57,927 nt of DNA from an uncultured SAR86 cluster bacterium (lineage in GTDB: Bacteria > Pseudomonadota > Gammaproteobacteria > Magnimaribacterales > D2472), in the NCBI GenBank assembly GCA_902528215.1, contig CABZRR010000006.1:1-57927 (forward strand), written 5' to 3'. The translations under genes were made by a program, and so were the position numbers. Of this stretch, positions 19,496 to 28,602 are shown one piece after another. Each line of letters begins with the position of its first letter. The stretch's first letter is position 1. Below the pieces are notes generated by a model. It did no database searches and was not told where the DNA came from. It was given only the letters and a program-made list of their open reading frames with translations.

Positions 19496-20728
19496 ATGAA
19501 ACAACTACACAGAAGAGTTGTAGTTACAGGTTTGGGTATATTATCACCAATTGGTAATACTTTGGCTGAAGCCTGGGATTCTTGTATAAATGGAGTATCA
19601 GGTATCTCAAGAATAGAGATAGATCTAAAAAATAATCCAGTTAAAGTTGGCGGTCGTTTAAAAAACTTTAATCCTGAAGATTTTCTTGATTCTAAAGAGA
19701 TTAGAAGAATTGATCCCTTCATTCAATACGGAATAATTGCTGCCAATCAATCTATAAACCACTCAGGAATTCTTGATTCCAAGATAGACTTGTCAAAGGT
19801 TGGTATTAATTTTGGTGCCGGTATTGGTGGTATAGATACAATAGAAAAAAATAAATCTTTATTGGAAGAAAGAGGTTATAAAAAAGTTTCTCCTTTTTTT
19901 GTGCCAGGATCAATTGTTAATATGATTTCTGGTTTAATTTCTATAAAGCATGGTTTTATGGGCCCAAACACTTCGGTTGTTACAGCATGCTCAACTGGCA
20001 ATCACTGTATTGGAACTGCTGCAAGATCTATTGCTTACGGCGAAGCTGATGTAATGATTGCTGGAGGTGCTGAAATGGCTTCAACACCCTTATCAATAGC
20101 AGGATTTACCGCGGCTAGAGCACTTTCTATGAATTCCGATCCTGAAACTGCAAGTAGGCCATGGCATAAAGATAGAGATGGATTCGTGTTATCTGATGGA
20201 GCTGGTTCATTGGTACTTGAAGATTTTGATCATGCTAAAGCAAGAGATGCAAAAATATATGCAGAGGTTATAGGATTTGGAACTAGTTCTGATGCTCATC
20301 ATGTGACAGCTCCCCCTGAAGATGGAAGAGGAGCGGTTCTGTCAATGACTAATGCATTAAATGATGCTGAGATTCATCCATCTGAAATTGATTATGTAAA
20401 TGCACATGGGACATCTACACCTTTGGGTGACATTGCTGAAACAACTGCTCTTAAAAAAGTATTTGGCGATTACGTTCCACAAATTAGTTCAACTAAGTCA
20501 ATGACCGGACATACTCTTGGTGCAGCGGGCGCAATAGAATCAATATTCTGTATTCAAGCCATAAATCACGGAATTATTCCTCCGACAATCAATTTAGATA
20601 AACCAGATCCATTGTGCGATTTAAATTATACTCCCTTGGTATCTGTTGAAAAAAACGTTAGAGTTGCTATGAATAACTCATTTGGATTCGGAGGAACTAA
20701 CTCTACACTTGTCTTCAAACAAATCTAA
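19496..20728 (+). CDS. fabF: 3-oxoacyl-ACP synthase II
   Basis: RRVVVTGLGILSPIGNT, VTACSTGNHCIG, VNAHGTSTPLGD, SMTGHTLGAAG. Confidence 0.96.
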   Translation: MKQLHRRVVVTGLGILSPIGNTLAEAWDSCINGVSGISRIEIDLKNNPVKVGGRLKNFNPEDFLDSKEIRRIDPFIQYGIIAANQSINHSGILDSKIDLSKVGINFGAGIGGIDTIEKNKSLLEERGYKKVSPFFVPGSIVNMISGLISIKHGFMGPNTSVVTACSTGNHCIGTAARSIAYGEADVMIAGGAEMASTPLSIAGFTAARALSMNSDPETASRPWHKDRDGFVLSDGAGSLVLEDFDHAKARDAKIYAEVIGFGTSSDAHHVTAPPEDGRGAVLSMTNALNDAEIHPSEIDYVNAHGTSTPLGDIAETTALKKVFGDYVPQISSTKSMTGHTLGAAGAIESIFCIQAINHGIIPPTINLDKPDPLCDLNYTPLVSVEKNVRVAMNNSFGFGGTNSTLVFKQI

Positions 20729-21674
20729 TTTTTTTATATTTACAATTACTATATTAACCTTAGTAATAAGCTTGCTTGGAACCTCTGAATCATATTCTCA
20801 ACTGAGAGTTGATGATAGATTAGAGTTTTACAATGTAATTAAAGGCGATTCATTCAATTCAATTTTTAATGACTTTGACTTGCACCCAATCCAAAAATTT
20901 TTTTTGAAAATCTACTTAAAAAAAAATAAACTTCAAGTAGCTCAAGCTGGACATTATTATCTTAAAAATAAATCTTGGAAAGAATTTCTGAATTCGGTAT
21001 CTAACGGAGATGTTGTCATTTTTAAATTGGAAATACCCTCAGGAAAAAATCTGTATGAAGTTAAAAAAATTATCTCTGAATCAAATTTTAAAAATGATTG
21101 TGATAACTTTGATTGCTTAGATAATCAGTTTAATTTTGTAGAAGGTACATTAAAACCAGACACTTATTTCTACAAGCACTCATCATCATTAGCTAGTATT
21201 TTACAAAAATCGCAAACTGAGTTTTTTCAATTAGCTACAAATCTATGGATTAACAAGAATCCACAATCACCAATTAGAAATTTATCTGATGCAATAATAC
21301 TTGCTTCAATTGTTGAAAAGGAAGCTGGTAATGAAGATGAGAAGCCAATTATTGCTGGAGTATTTTTACACAGAATATCCGTTGGTATGAAGTTGCAGGC
21401 AGATCCAACAATAATTTATGGATTATTGCCAAATTTTAATGGTGATATCACAAAAGCAAATTTAATAGATAAAAACAATCCATACAACACATATCAAATA
21501 CCTGGCTTACCTCCAACTCCAATATCTACAGTTAGCAAATCTTCATTAGAGGCAGTAATATTGGGTGTGAAAAATGATTATTTATACTTTGTCGCTAAAG
21601 GAGATGGAACTCATAAATTTTCTAAGACTTATCAAGAGCATCTTGATGCAGTTGAGAGATATCAGCTTAATTAA
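20709..21674 (+). CDS. mltG: Endolytic murein transglycosylase MltG (TTG 20709 or 20682)
   Basis: FVEGTLKPDTYFY, LASIVEKEAG, RISVGMKLQADPTIIYG, NPYNTYQIPGLPPTPI. Confidence 0.93.
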   Translation: MSSNKSNFFIFTITILTLVISLLGTSESYSQLRVDDRLEFYNVIKGDSFNSIFNDFDLHPIQKFFLKIYLKKNKLQVAQAGHYYLKNKSWKEFLNSVSNGDVVIFKLEIPSGKNLYEVKKIISESNFKNDCDNFDCLDNQFNFVEGTLKPDTYFYKHSSSLASILQKSQTEFFQLATNLWINKNPQSPIRNLSDAIILASIVEKEAGNEDEKPIIAGVFLHRISVGMKLQADPTIIYGLLPNFNGDITKANLIDKNNPYNTYQIPGLPPTPISTVSKSSLEAVILGVKNDYLYFVAKGDGTHKFSKTYQEHLDAVERYQLN

Positions 21675-21677
21675 ATT

Positions 21678-22277
21678 ATGAAATTAATATCGTTTGAAGG
21701 AATTGAGGGTGTTGGTAAATCTACGCAAATTAATTTAATTCAAGAGTGGTTAAAAACAAAAGGTCTAAGTACAAAACTAATTCGAGAGCCAGGTTCAACT
21801 GAGTTTGGAGAAAAAATAAGAGAGCTACTATTATCAAATGATTCTGATATTTCAGCCCATAGTGAATTATTATTAATGTTTGCTGCTAGAGCAGAGATGG
21901 TCAATGAGCATTTGTTAAATTCAAAAGAAGACATTCTCCTTTGTGACAGATACTATCATGCATCAATTGCTTATCAAGGCTATGGAAGAAGGCTTTCCCT
22001 TGACCTAATTGAGAATTTAATTCAGAAGATAAATTGCCCAATTCCAGACTTAACAATAATATATGATCTTGATGTAAGACTTGGCTTTAAACGAAAAGCT
22101 AATGATGATATCGATAGAATTGAATCTGCTGGAGTAAATTTCTTTGAAGATGTAAGAAAAGGTTATCAGCAAATAGCTAAGGACAGGGAGGAGGTTGTAT
22201 TATTAGATGCATCAGAGTCCATAGAGGTACTGAATCAGCAAACTAAAGAATTGATAAAACCTCTAATTTTAAAATGA
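21678..22277 (+). CDS. tmk: Thymidylate kinase
   Basis: ISFEGIEGVGKSTQINLI, REPGSTEFGEKIRELLL, LCDRYYHASIAYQGYGR. Confidence 0.96.
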   Translation: MKLISFEGIEGVGKSTQINLIQEWLKTKGLSTKLIREPGSTEFGEKIRELLLSNDSDISAHSELLLMFAARAEMVNEHLLNSKEDILLCDRYYHASIAYQGYGRRLSLDLIENLIQKINCPIPDLTIIYDLDVRLGFKRKANDDIDRIESAGVNFFEDVRKGYQQIAKDREEVVLLDASESIEVLNQQTKELIKPLILK

Positions 22278-23266
22278 ATTTAAATAAATTTCCTTGGTTA
22301 ACTGAAGTAGTAACTGCATATAAAAATTTTAATTTTCCTACATCTATAATTATCGAAGGTGAATCGGGCCTTGCTAAAAACCACCTTGCTAATTTTTTTG
22401 CACAAAAATTATTATGCTCTGATGATTTGGCACCTTGTGGTGTATGTAATTCATGTAACTATTTTTTAGCTGGAACACATCCAGATTTTTGCTTTCTCTC
22501 AGCTGACTCATGCTCAAGCATATTGCATTCTTATTCAAAAGCTAATAAAGACTCAATGAATTCAAAAAAAATTGAAGGCGTCAGAGCTTTAAATGAATTC
22601 GTTGCTATGACCCGCTCTGTTTCAAATCACAGAGTGGCAATAATTTTTGATGCTCATAATATGAATATTAATTCTCAAAATGCACTTCTAAAAACTTTAG
22701 AGGAATTGTCCGAGAACAAGCATATATTTTTAGTTTCAAATAAACGTAAATATTTCTTACCAACTATATATAGCCGCTCAAATATTATTACAATAAACAA
22801 TCCCAAATCAGACATTCTTGATCAATGGATAGCAGACAAAGGATATATTGATTATTCAACTATAGATTTCGCTCCAGACTCAACACCGTTAGAAATTGAG
22901 AGACTTATTAATAATGACATGGTTGGACAATATAGAGAAATTTCTCAAAATTTAAATTCTTATTGTTTAGGTGAAATAACTACTCCTGATTTAATAAAAT
23001 TTTACAAAGAAATTAATATCACTTTTGATGAAAAAATTAATTCTATTATTTTATTCCTAAAGACTTGTTTAGGAATTGAAAAAGATTTTTATAAAGCTCA
23101 TCCTGCTATTACAGCCTTGGATAAAAAAAAACTGGATCCAATGTTACTAACAGATTTAATTGAGCAGTTGGTCGAATATAAATATCAACTTATAAAAGTT
23201 CCGTCCCTCAATGAACAGATTGGGCTAAATAACTTTTTTCAAAAAATAAAGAGTTTATTTGCTTAA
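22274..23266 (+). CDS. holB: DNA polymerase III delta' subunit
   Basis: CGVCNSCNYFLAGTHPDF, VAIIFDAHNMNINSQNALLKTLEE; adjacent to tmk. Confidence 0.9.
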   Translation: MNLNKFPWLTEVVTAYKNFNFPTSIIIEGESGLAKNHLANFFAQKLLCSDDLAPCGVCNSCNYFLAGTHPDFCFLSADSCSSILHSYSKANKDSMNSKKIEGVRALNEFVAMTRSVSNHRVAIIFDAHNMNINSQNALLKTLEELSENKHIFLVSNKRKYFLPTIYSRSNIITINNPKSDILDQWIADKGYIDYSTIDFAPDSTPLEIERLINNDMVGQYREISQNLNSYCLGEITTPDLIKFYKEINITFDEKINSIILFLKTCLGIEKDFYKAHPAITALDKKKLDPMLLTDLIEQLVEYKYQLIKVPSLNEQIGLNNFFQKIKSLFA

Positions 23267-24027
23267 GCAGTAGCACCGCCATCGACTACAATTGTTTGGC
23301 CATTAATATATTTCCCAGCATCAGAGGCAAGCATAATTGCTGCTCCCGCTACTTCGTCAGGTTCTCCAATCCTTCTCATGGGGTGAGTGCTTGTATAGTG
23401 ATCATGAAGAGTTGGATTTTCCCAGAGCCCCTTAGCAAAGTCTGTTCGTATTAAACCAGGTGCGATGCTATTCGCTCTTATATTATGTTGACCATATTCA
23501 ACAGCAATGTTTTTAACCATCTGAATATCTGCTGCTTTGCTAATATTATAGGTTCCAATGAGGTTACTACCACGAGTTCCACCAATGCTTGAAATAATGA
23601 TGATGACTCCATCTTTTCGTTCGATCATTTGTGGAGTAACTAAATTTGCTAATATGTGGTTTGCCTTAATGTTATTGTTGAGAACTTTATCAAACGCATC
23701 AGATGGTATGTCAGCCATTGAACCCATAAAAGGATTCGTCGCAGCATTACAAATCAAAACATCTATTTTGCCTAAAAGTTTATTTGATTGACTTACAAGA
23801 TTTTCAAGATCTGACTCAATAGCGATATTTCCAACAATTGGAAATGCTAACTCTGATCCTAAATGATCATTTATTTCCCTTGCTGTGGCTTTGCAAGCAT
23901 CAATTTTTCTGCTAGATATAATTACTTTTGCTCCATGTATTGCTGCATGAAATGCAATTGATTTACCAATTCCCCTAGATGATCCCGTAATTAAAAATGA
24001 TTTATTTTTTAAATTAAATAATGACAT
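23263..24027 (-). CDS. SDR family oxidoreductase
   Basis: ITGSSRGIGKSIA, YNISKAAD, GQTIVVDGG. Confidence 0.93.
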   Translation of the reverse strand: MSLFNLKNKSFLITGSSRGIGKSIAFHAAIHGAKVIISSRKIDACKATAREINDHLGSELAFPIVGNIAIESDLENLVSQSNKLLGKIDVLICNAATNPFMGSMADIPSDAFDKVLNNNIKANHILANLVTPQMIERKDGVIIIISSIGGTRGSNLIGTYNISKAADIQMVKNIAVEYGQHNIRANSIAPGLIRTDFAKGLWENPTLHDHYTSTHPMRRIGEPDEVAGAAIMLASDAGKYINGQTIVVDGGATA

Positions 24028-24042
24028 TTGGCTTATAATCCC

Positions 24043-24276
24043 ATGATGTTAAAAAACGTAGAAATATATTCTAAATCAAATTGTGTCTTTTGTGATAAAG
24101 CAAAAAATTACTTCACACAAAACAACATTACTTATGAAGAATTTAATGTAGAAATTCCTGAAGTTTTTGATGCTCTAATGAAAAGAAACCCTAATGCTAG
24201 GACAATGCCACAAATATTTATCGATAATACACTTATTGGTGGATACACAGATTTAATTGAATGGTTAGAAAAATAA
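24043..24276 (+). CDS. grxC: Glutaredoxin 3 (ATG 24043/24046 preferred over TTG 24028)
   Basis: VEIYSKSNCVFCDKAKNYF, RTMPQIFIDNTLIGGYTDL. Confidence 0.92.
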   Translation: MMLKNVEIYSKSNCVFCDKAKNYFTQNNITYEEFNVEIPEVFDALMKRNPNARTMPQIFIDNTLIGGYTDLIEWLEK

Positions 24277-24285
24277 GGAATTTAC

Positions 24286-25950
24286 ATGGTTGCTTTTAAT
24301 GATTTTTTATTACTTTTAGATGGATATCTCAGCGGTTCATGGTGGTTTCCAGCTTTTCTCATTGGCACAGGTATTTTTTTCACAGCATATCTTGGATTCC
24401 CTCAGTTCAGATTCTTTTCGCATGGTTGGAGAATAGTTACAGGTAAATACGAAAAAGAAGATACAAAGGGAGAAACTTCACCATTTGAAGCACTAACAAC
24501 AGCCATGTCAGGAGCTGTGGGCACAGGTAATATCGGTGGAGTGGCTCTTGCAATATGGATTGGAGGTCCTGCAGCTATATTCTGGATGTGGATTACTGCT
24601 ATCTTTGGCATGACTACAAAATTTGTCGAAGTTACATTAGCTCATAAATATAGAACTACTTTATCGGATGGATCCATATCAGGTGGACCAATGTATTACA
24701 TTGAGAATAGTTTCAACATGAGATCAGCTGGAGTCCTTTTTGCTGCTTTGATGATGATTTGCGCTATTGGATCGGGCAACATGCCCCAAATAAATAATAT
24801 AGCCGGTGTTCTTGATTCAGCATTTAGTATTCCGAAATTAGCCACTGGTTTGATCTTGGGAATTATGCTGTGGTTAATTATTTCTGGTGGCATTAAAAGA
24901 ATTGCAAAAATTGCCAGTAGATTGGTTCCAATTATGGCAGTCATTTATTTTGGTGGAGCATTAGTTGTTGTATTAGAAAATTACAATAATATTATTCCTT
25001 CATTTAACTCTATATTTTCACAAGTATTTTCAGGCTCAGCAGCAGTAGGTGGTTTTTTAGGTGCTAGCTTTGCAATGAGTTTAAAACTTGGTGTTGCAAG
25101 AGGATTGTATTCAAATGAGGCTGGTCAAGGCTCCTCTCCAATTGCTCATGCGTCTGCAAAAACAGAGCATTCAATTGAACAGGGCATGGTGTCTATTTTA
25201 GAACCATTTATTGACACAATTGTTGTTTGCAGTGTTACAGCATTAGTCATTCTATCGAGCGGCGCCTGGACTCAAAAATATGAGAATACATTTGAAAGGT
25301 CTTCTATGGCAATTTTTGTTGGTGAATATAATGAGTCTAATATAAATGACGTTGAAGAACTTGGTAAATACATCCTTGATGCTAGAAAATTTACAGAAAA
25401 TACTTCAGCTATACAAAATTTTTCTGGAAACTTAAATATTATTGATGGTGAACTAAATCTTGAAAATATTACAATTTTCCACAATAACTCAATTGCTGAA
25501 GATGTTAAATTCTTCAAACAAAATATTCCGGTTAATGGGCAAATAGAAATTAAAAACGGCGTAATTACAGATAATTCAATTCAAGTTAAGGGAAAATCTT
25601 TAATTCATTCAGCTGAATTAACCTCAAAAGCATTTGGCTCCGGTCTTTTAGGGGTTTACGGAGAATATATAGTGGCAATAGGCCTGCTTTTATTTGCTTT
25701 CTCAACTGCCATTGCTTGGTCCTACTATGGTGATAGGTCTACAGCTTATATTTTTGGTGAAACTGCTGTTCCATGGTATCGAATGTTGTACGTTCTTTGT
25801 TTTATTGCTGCGGCAATAATTGATACTACTGTTATATGGAACATAGCTTACGTCGTTGTTGCTCTTGTGACTATTCCTAACTTATTTGCAATGTTTTTAT
25901 TAAGAAAAGAAATGAGAGAGCAGGTAACAAATTACATAGTTGAAAAATAA
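24286..25950 (+). CDS. Alanine/glycine:cation symporter (AGCS) family, with a ~110-aa polar insertion
   Basis: TTAMSGAVGTGNIGGVALAI, GVARGLYSNEAGQGSSPIAHA, FAFSTAIAWSYYGDRS. Confidence 0.93.
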   Translation: MVAFNDFLLLLDGYLSGSWWFPAFLIGTGIFFTAYLGFPQFRFFSHGWRIVTGKYEKEDTKGETSPFEALTTAMSGAVGTGNIGGVALAIWIGGPAAIFWMWITAIFGMTTKFVEVTLAHKYRTTLSDGSISGGPMYYIENSFNMRSAGVLFAALMMICAIGSGNMPQINNIAGVLDSAFSIPKLATGLILGIMLWLIISGGIKRIAKIASRLVPIMAVIYFGGALVVVLENYNNIIPSFNSIFSQVFSGSAAVGGFLGASFAMSLKLGVARGLYSNEAGQGSSPIAHASAKTEHSIEQGMVSILEPFIDTIVVCSVTALVILSSGAWTQKYENTFERSSMAIFVGEYNESNINDVEELGKYILDARKFTENTSAIQNFSGNLNIIDGELNLENITIFHNNSIAEDVKFFKQNIPVNGQIEIKNGVITDNSIQVKGKSLIHSAELTSKAFGSGLLGVYGEYIVAIGLLLFAFSTAIAWSYYGDRSTAYIFGETAVPWYRMLYVLCFIAAAIIDTTVIWNIAYVVVALVTIPNLFAMFLLRKEMREQVTNYIVEK

Positions 25951-25952
25951 AA

Positions 25953-26543
25953 TTACTTAGACCTTAGCTCGAGTTCATCTAGCACATGCTGATAATCGAT
26001 ATTTTGAGTTCTGAGCATGACCAGTAAGTGATAAATCAAATCAGCAGATTCACTGGTAACTCTTCCATCATTTGTTACCGCAGCTATTGATACTTCTCCT
26101 GCTTCCTCAGTTACTTTTTTTGCAATTTCTTTTATTCCATCCTTATATAATTGATATGTATAAGATGACAAATTTTTATCTTTAATTCGAAGATCTATTG
26201 TCTCCTCAAGCTTTTCAATAATATTTTTTGATGAAGGAGAGTCAAGAAAACAAGAATTCCTTCCAAGATGACATGTTGGCCCTTTATTTTCCGCAAGGAC
26301 CAAAAGTGTGTCATTATCACAATCATGAAGAATTTTTTTAATAACTAATTTGTTCCCTGAGGTTTCACCTTTTGTCCAGATACATTGCCTGGTTCTACTG
26401 AAGAACGTTGCTAATCCTGTGGATTGACTAATTTTTAATGCCTCCTCATTCATATACCCAAGCATTAAAACCTGAAGAGATTTATGATCTTGGATAATTG
26501 CAGGAATAAGATCATTTACTTTTTTCCAGTCGAGTTTAATCAT
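25953..26543 (-). CDS. hisIE: Bifunctional phosphoribosyl-AMP cyclohydrolase / phosphoribosyl-ATP pyrophosphatase
   Basis: VLMLGYMNEEAL, SRTRQCIWTKGETSGN, DCDNDTLLV..GPTCH; C-terminal EEAGEVSIAA. Confidence 0.95.
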   Translation of the reverse strand: MIKLDWKKVNDLIPAIIQDHKSLQVLMLGYMNEEALKISQSTGLATFFSRTRQCIWTKGETSGNKLVIKKILHDCDNDTLLVLAENKGPTCHLGRNSCFLDSPSSKNIIEKLEETIDLRIKDKNLSSYTYQLYKDGIKEIAKKVTEEAGEVSIAAVTNDGRVTSESADLIYHLLVMLRTQNIDYQHVLDELELRSK

Positions 26544-26545
26544 AT

Positions 26546-27313
26546 TTAGATCCTAATATTTATTTTTTTATTTTTTAACGAAGATTTAATATGAGATATC
26601 GTATATTCACCACTGTGAAAAATGCTTGCTGCCAGAGCACCATCAACACTTGTTTCCTTGAATACATTTACAAAATCTTCTTTGTTACCAGCACCACCTG
26701 ATGCGATCATTGGTAAAGTACAAACAGTGCTAAGCTTGTTGAGAAGCTCAATATCATATCCATTTCTCATTCCATCTTTATTCATTGAATTAATAACAAT
26801 TTCTCCGGCACCAAGATCTTGAACTGTCTCTATCCAATCCAAAGCTGTAATTCCTGTAGAATGAGCAGTTGATTCATTACCAGTTTTGGCAAAGAGATAA
26901 TTTTGTTTATCAATAGTTTTTATATCCATACCAATTACCACACATTGTGATCCAAACTCCTTACTCAGTTGATTTATTAAATTAGGATTCTCAAGGGCAG
27001 GGGTATTGATTGATACTTTATCTGCACCTAAATTTAGAATTTCCCTTGCATCACCAACAGACTTTATCCCTCCAGCTACACAAAAAGGAATATTAATAAC
27101 ATCCGATATTTTTGACACCCATTCTTTTTTAACAGTTTTTCCTTCTGTGCTTGCACTGATATCATAAAATACAAGCTCATCTGCTCCCTCTATGGAATAT
27201 TTCTTTGCTAGATCAACTATAGAACCTACAATTTTATGATTCTTGAATTGCACTCCTTTAACAACTTTGCCATCTTTAACATCCAAGCAGGGTATGATTC
27301 TTCTAGTAAGCAT
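26546..27313 (-). CDS. hisF: Imidazole glycerol phosphate synthase cyclase subunit
   Basis: RRIIPCLDVKDGKVVKGVQFK, PFCVAGGI, GADKVSINT, IASGGAG. Confidence 0.97.
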   Translation of the reverse strand: MLTRRIIPCLDVKDGKVVKGVQFKNHKIVGSIVDLAKKYSIEGADELVFYDISASTEGKTVKKEWVSKISDVINIPFCVAGGIKSVGDAREILNLGADKVSINTPALENPNLINQLSKEFGSQCVVIGMDIKTIDKQNYLFAKTGNESTAHSTGITALDWIETVQDLGAGEIVINSMNKDGMRNGYDIELLNKLSTVCTLPMIASGGAGNKEDFVNVFKETSVDGALAASIFHSGEYTISHIKSSLKNKKINIRI

Positions 27314-28022
27314 TGTTTAATTCAGACAAAGTTATTTTTTTTTCATAGATAGCTTTTCCAACTATAGATTCTTGAATATTGATTCGTCTTAATTCAATTA
27401 CATCCTCTATTGAGGTTATGCCGCCAGATGCTATTAAATTAATTGATGGAAACATATTTAAAATTTTTTGATATGTATTTATGCTTGGCCCCTTCATTAC
27501 ACCGTCAAGAGAAATATCAGTTGCAAGGAAATTATTGAAATAAGAATTATCACTAATAAAATCATAAAGATTTACATTGCTGTTATCCTGCCAACCATGA
27601 GTAAAGATATATGGGATGCCCTTAATCTCATTAAAATCCAATGCTAAAACGATCTGATGAGGATCAAAATTTTTTTTAATTTCATCTAAAAAACCTTCAC
27701 TAAATATTGATGTTCCAATAATAATTCTTGAGACACCCATTTCCAGCATTTCTAATGCATCTCTAATTTTTCTTATTCCACCACCAACTTGCAGTCTAAG
27801 ATTAGGGATTTGCAACAATTCTTTTATGACCGCAATATTTAATTGATTGCCTGTTTGAGCACCATCGAGATCAACAACATGAAGATAATTAAAATTATTT
27901 TCTAGGAAAATATTTGCTTGATTAATTGGGTCATTATTATATTTAGTGAGATTATCAAAATCTCCCTTAAAAAGACGAACGCAACATCCATCTTTAAGAT
28001 CAATTGCAGGTAAGATAATCAT
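27303..28022 (-). CDS. hisA: ProFAR isomerase
   Basis: ILPAIDLKDGCCVRLFKGD, VVDLDGAQTG, LQVGGGIR, IASGGI. Confidence 0.96.
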   Translation of the reverse strand: MIILPAIDLKDGCCVRLFKGDFDNLTKYNNDPINQANIFLENNFNYLHVVDLDGAQTGNQLNIAVIKELLQIPNLRLQVGGGIRKIRDALEMLEMGVSRIIIGTSIFSEGFLDEIKKNFDPHQIVLALDFNEIKGIPYIFTHGWQDNSNVNLYDFISDNSYFNNFLATDISLDGVMKGPSINTYQKILNMFPSINLIASGGITSIEDVIELRRINIQESIVGKAIYEKKITLSELNNAY

Positions 28023-28600
28023 GATATTTGGAAAAAATATTTTAAAAAACTTTCACCAGCATCTGCAGATTTTTCAGGATGAAATTGACATCCCAAGAAA
28101 TTATTTTTTTCTACAACCGAAGAAAACTTAGTTCCATAATCCGATGTGGCTGTTGTATATTTTTGAACAACAGAGTAGTAACTATTTGCAAAGTAATAGT
28201 AACTATTAAATTTTTGAAGCTTTGTTTCTGTAAATATAACTTTATTCCAACCCATTTGAGGGACTTTTAAATTTTTTGCTTCATCAAATCTTTTAACATT
28301 TCCCTCAATTAACCCTAAACACTCAGTATTACCTTCAGCTGAATATTCGAATAAAATTTGCATGCCTATACAGATTCCTAATACGGGTTGATTTAAATTA
28401 TTTATGACACTTATAAGATTTTTTTCTTTAAGCACTTGCATTACATTCTCAGCTGATCCAACTCCGGGAAGAATTACGAATGAGGCATTTTTAATTTCAT
28501 TTGCAGTATCTGTAATTACATATGATTTATCTAATCTACCTACAGCCTTGGCCACTGAGCGAAGATTTGAACCTCCGCTATTTATAATTGCAACGCTCAC
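28019..28600 (-). CDS. hisH: Imidazole glycerol phosphate synthase glutaminase subunit
   Basis: INSGGSNLRSV, LGICIGMQILF, MGWNKV, GCQFHPEKS. Confidence 0.95.
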   Translation of the reverse strand: MSVAIINSGGSNLRSVAKAVGRLDKSYVITDTANEIKNASFVILPGVGSAENVMQVLKEKNLISVINNLNQPVLGICIGMQILFEYSAEGNTECLGLIEGNVKRFDEAKNLKVPQMGWNKVIFTETKLQKFNSYYYFANSYYSVVQKYTTATSDYGTKFSSVVEKNNFLGCQFHPEKSADAGESFLKYFFQIS

Positions 28601-28602
28601 GT

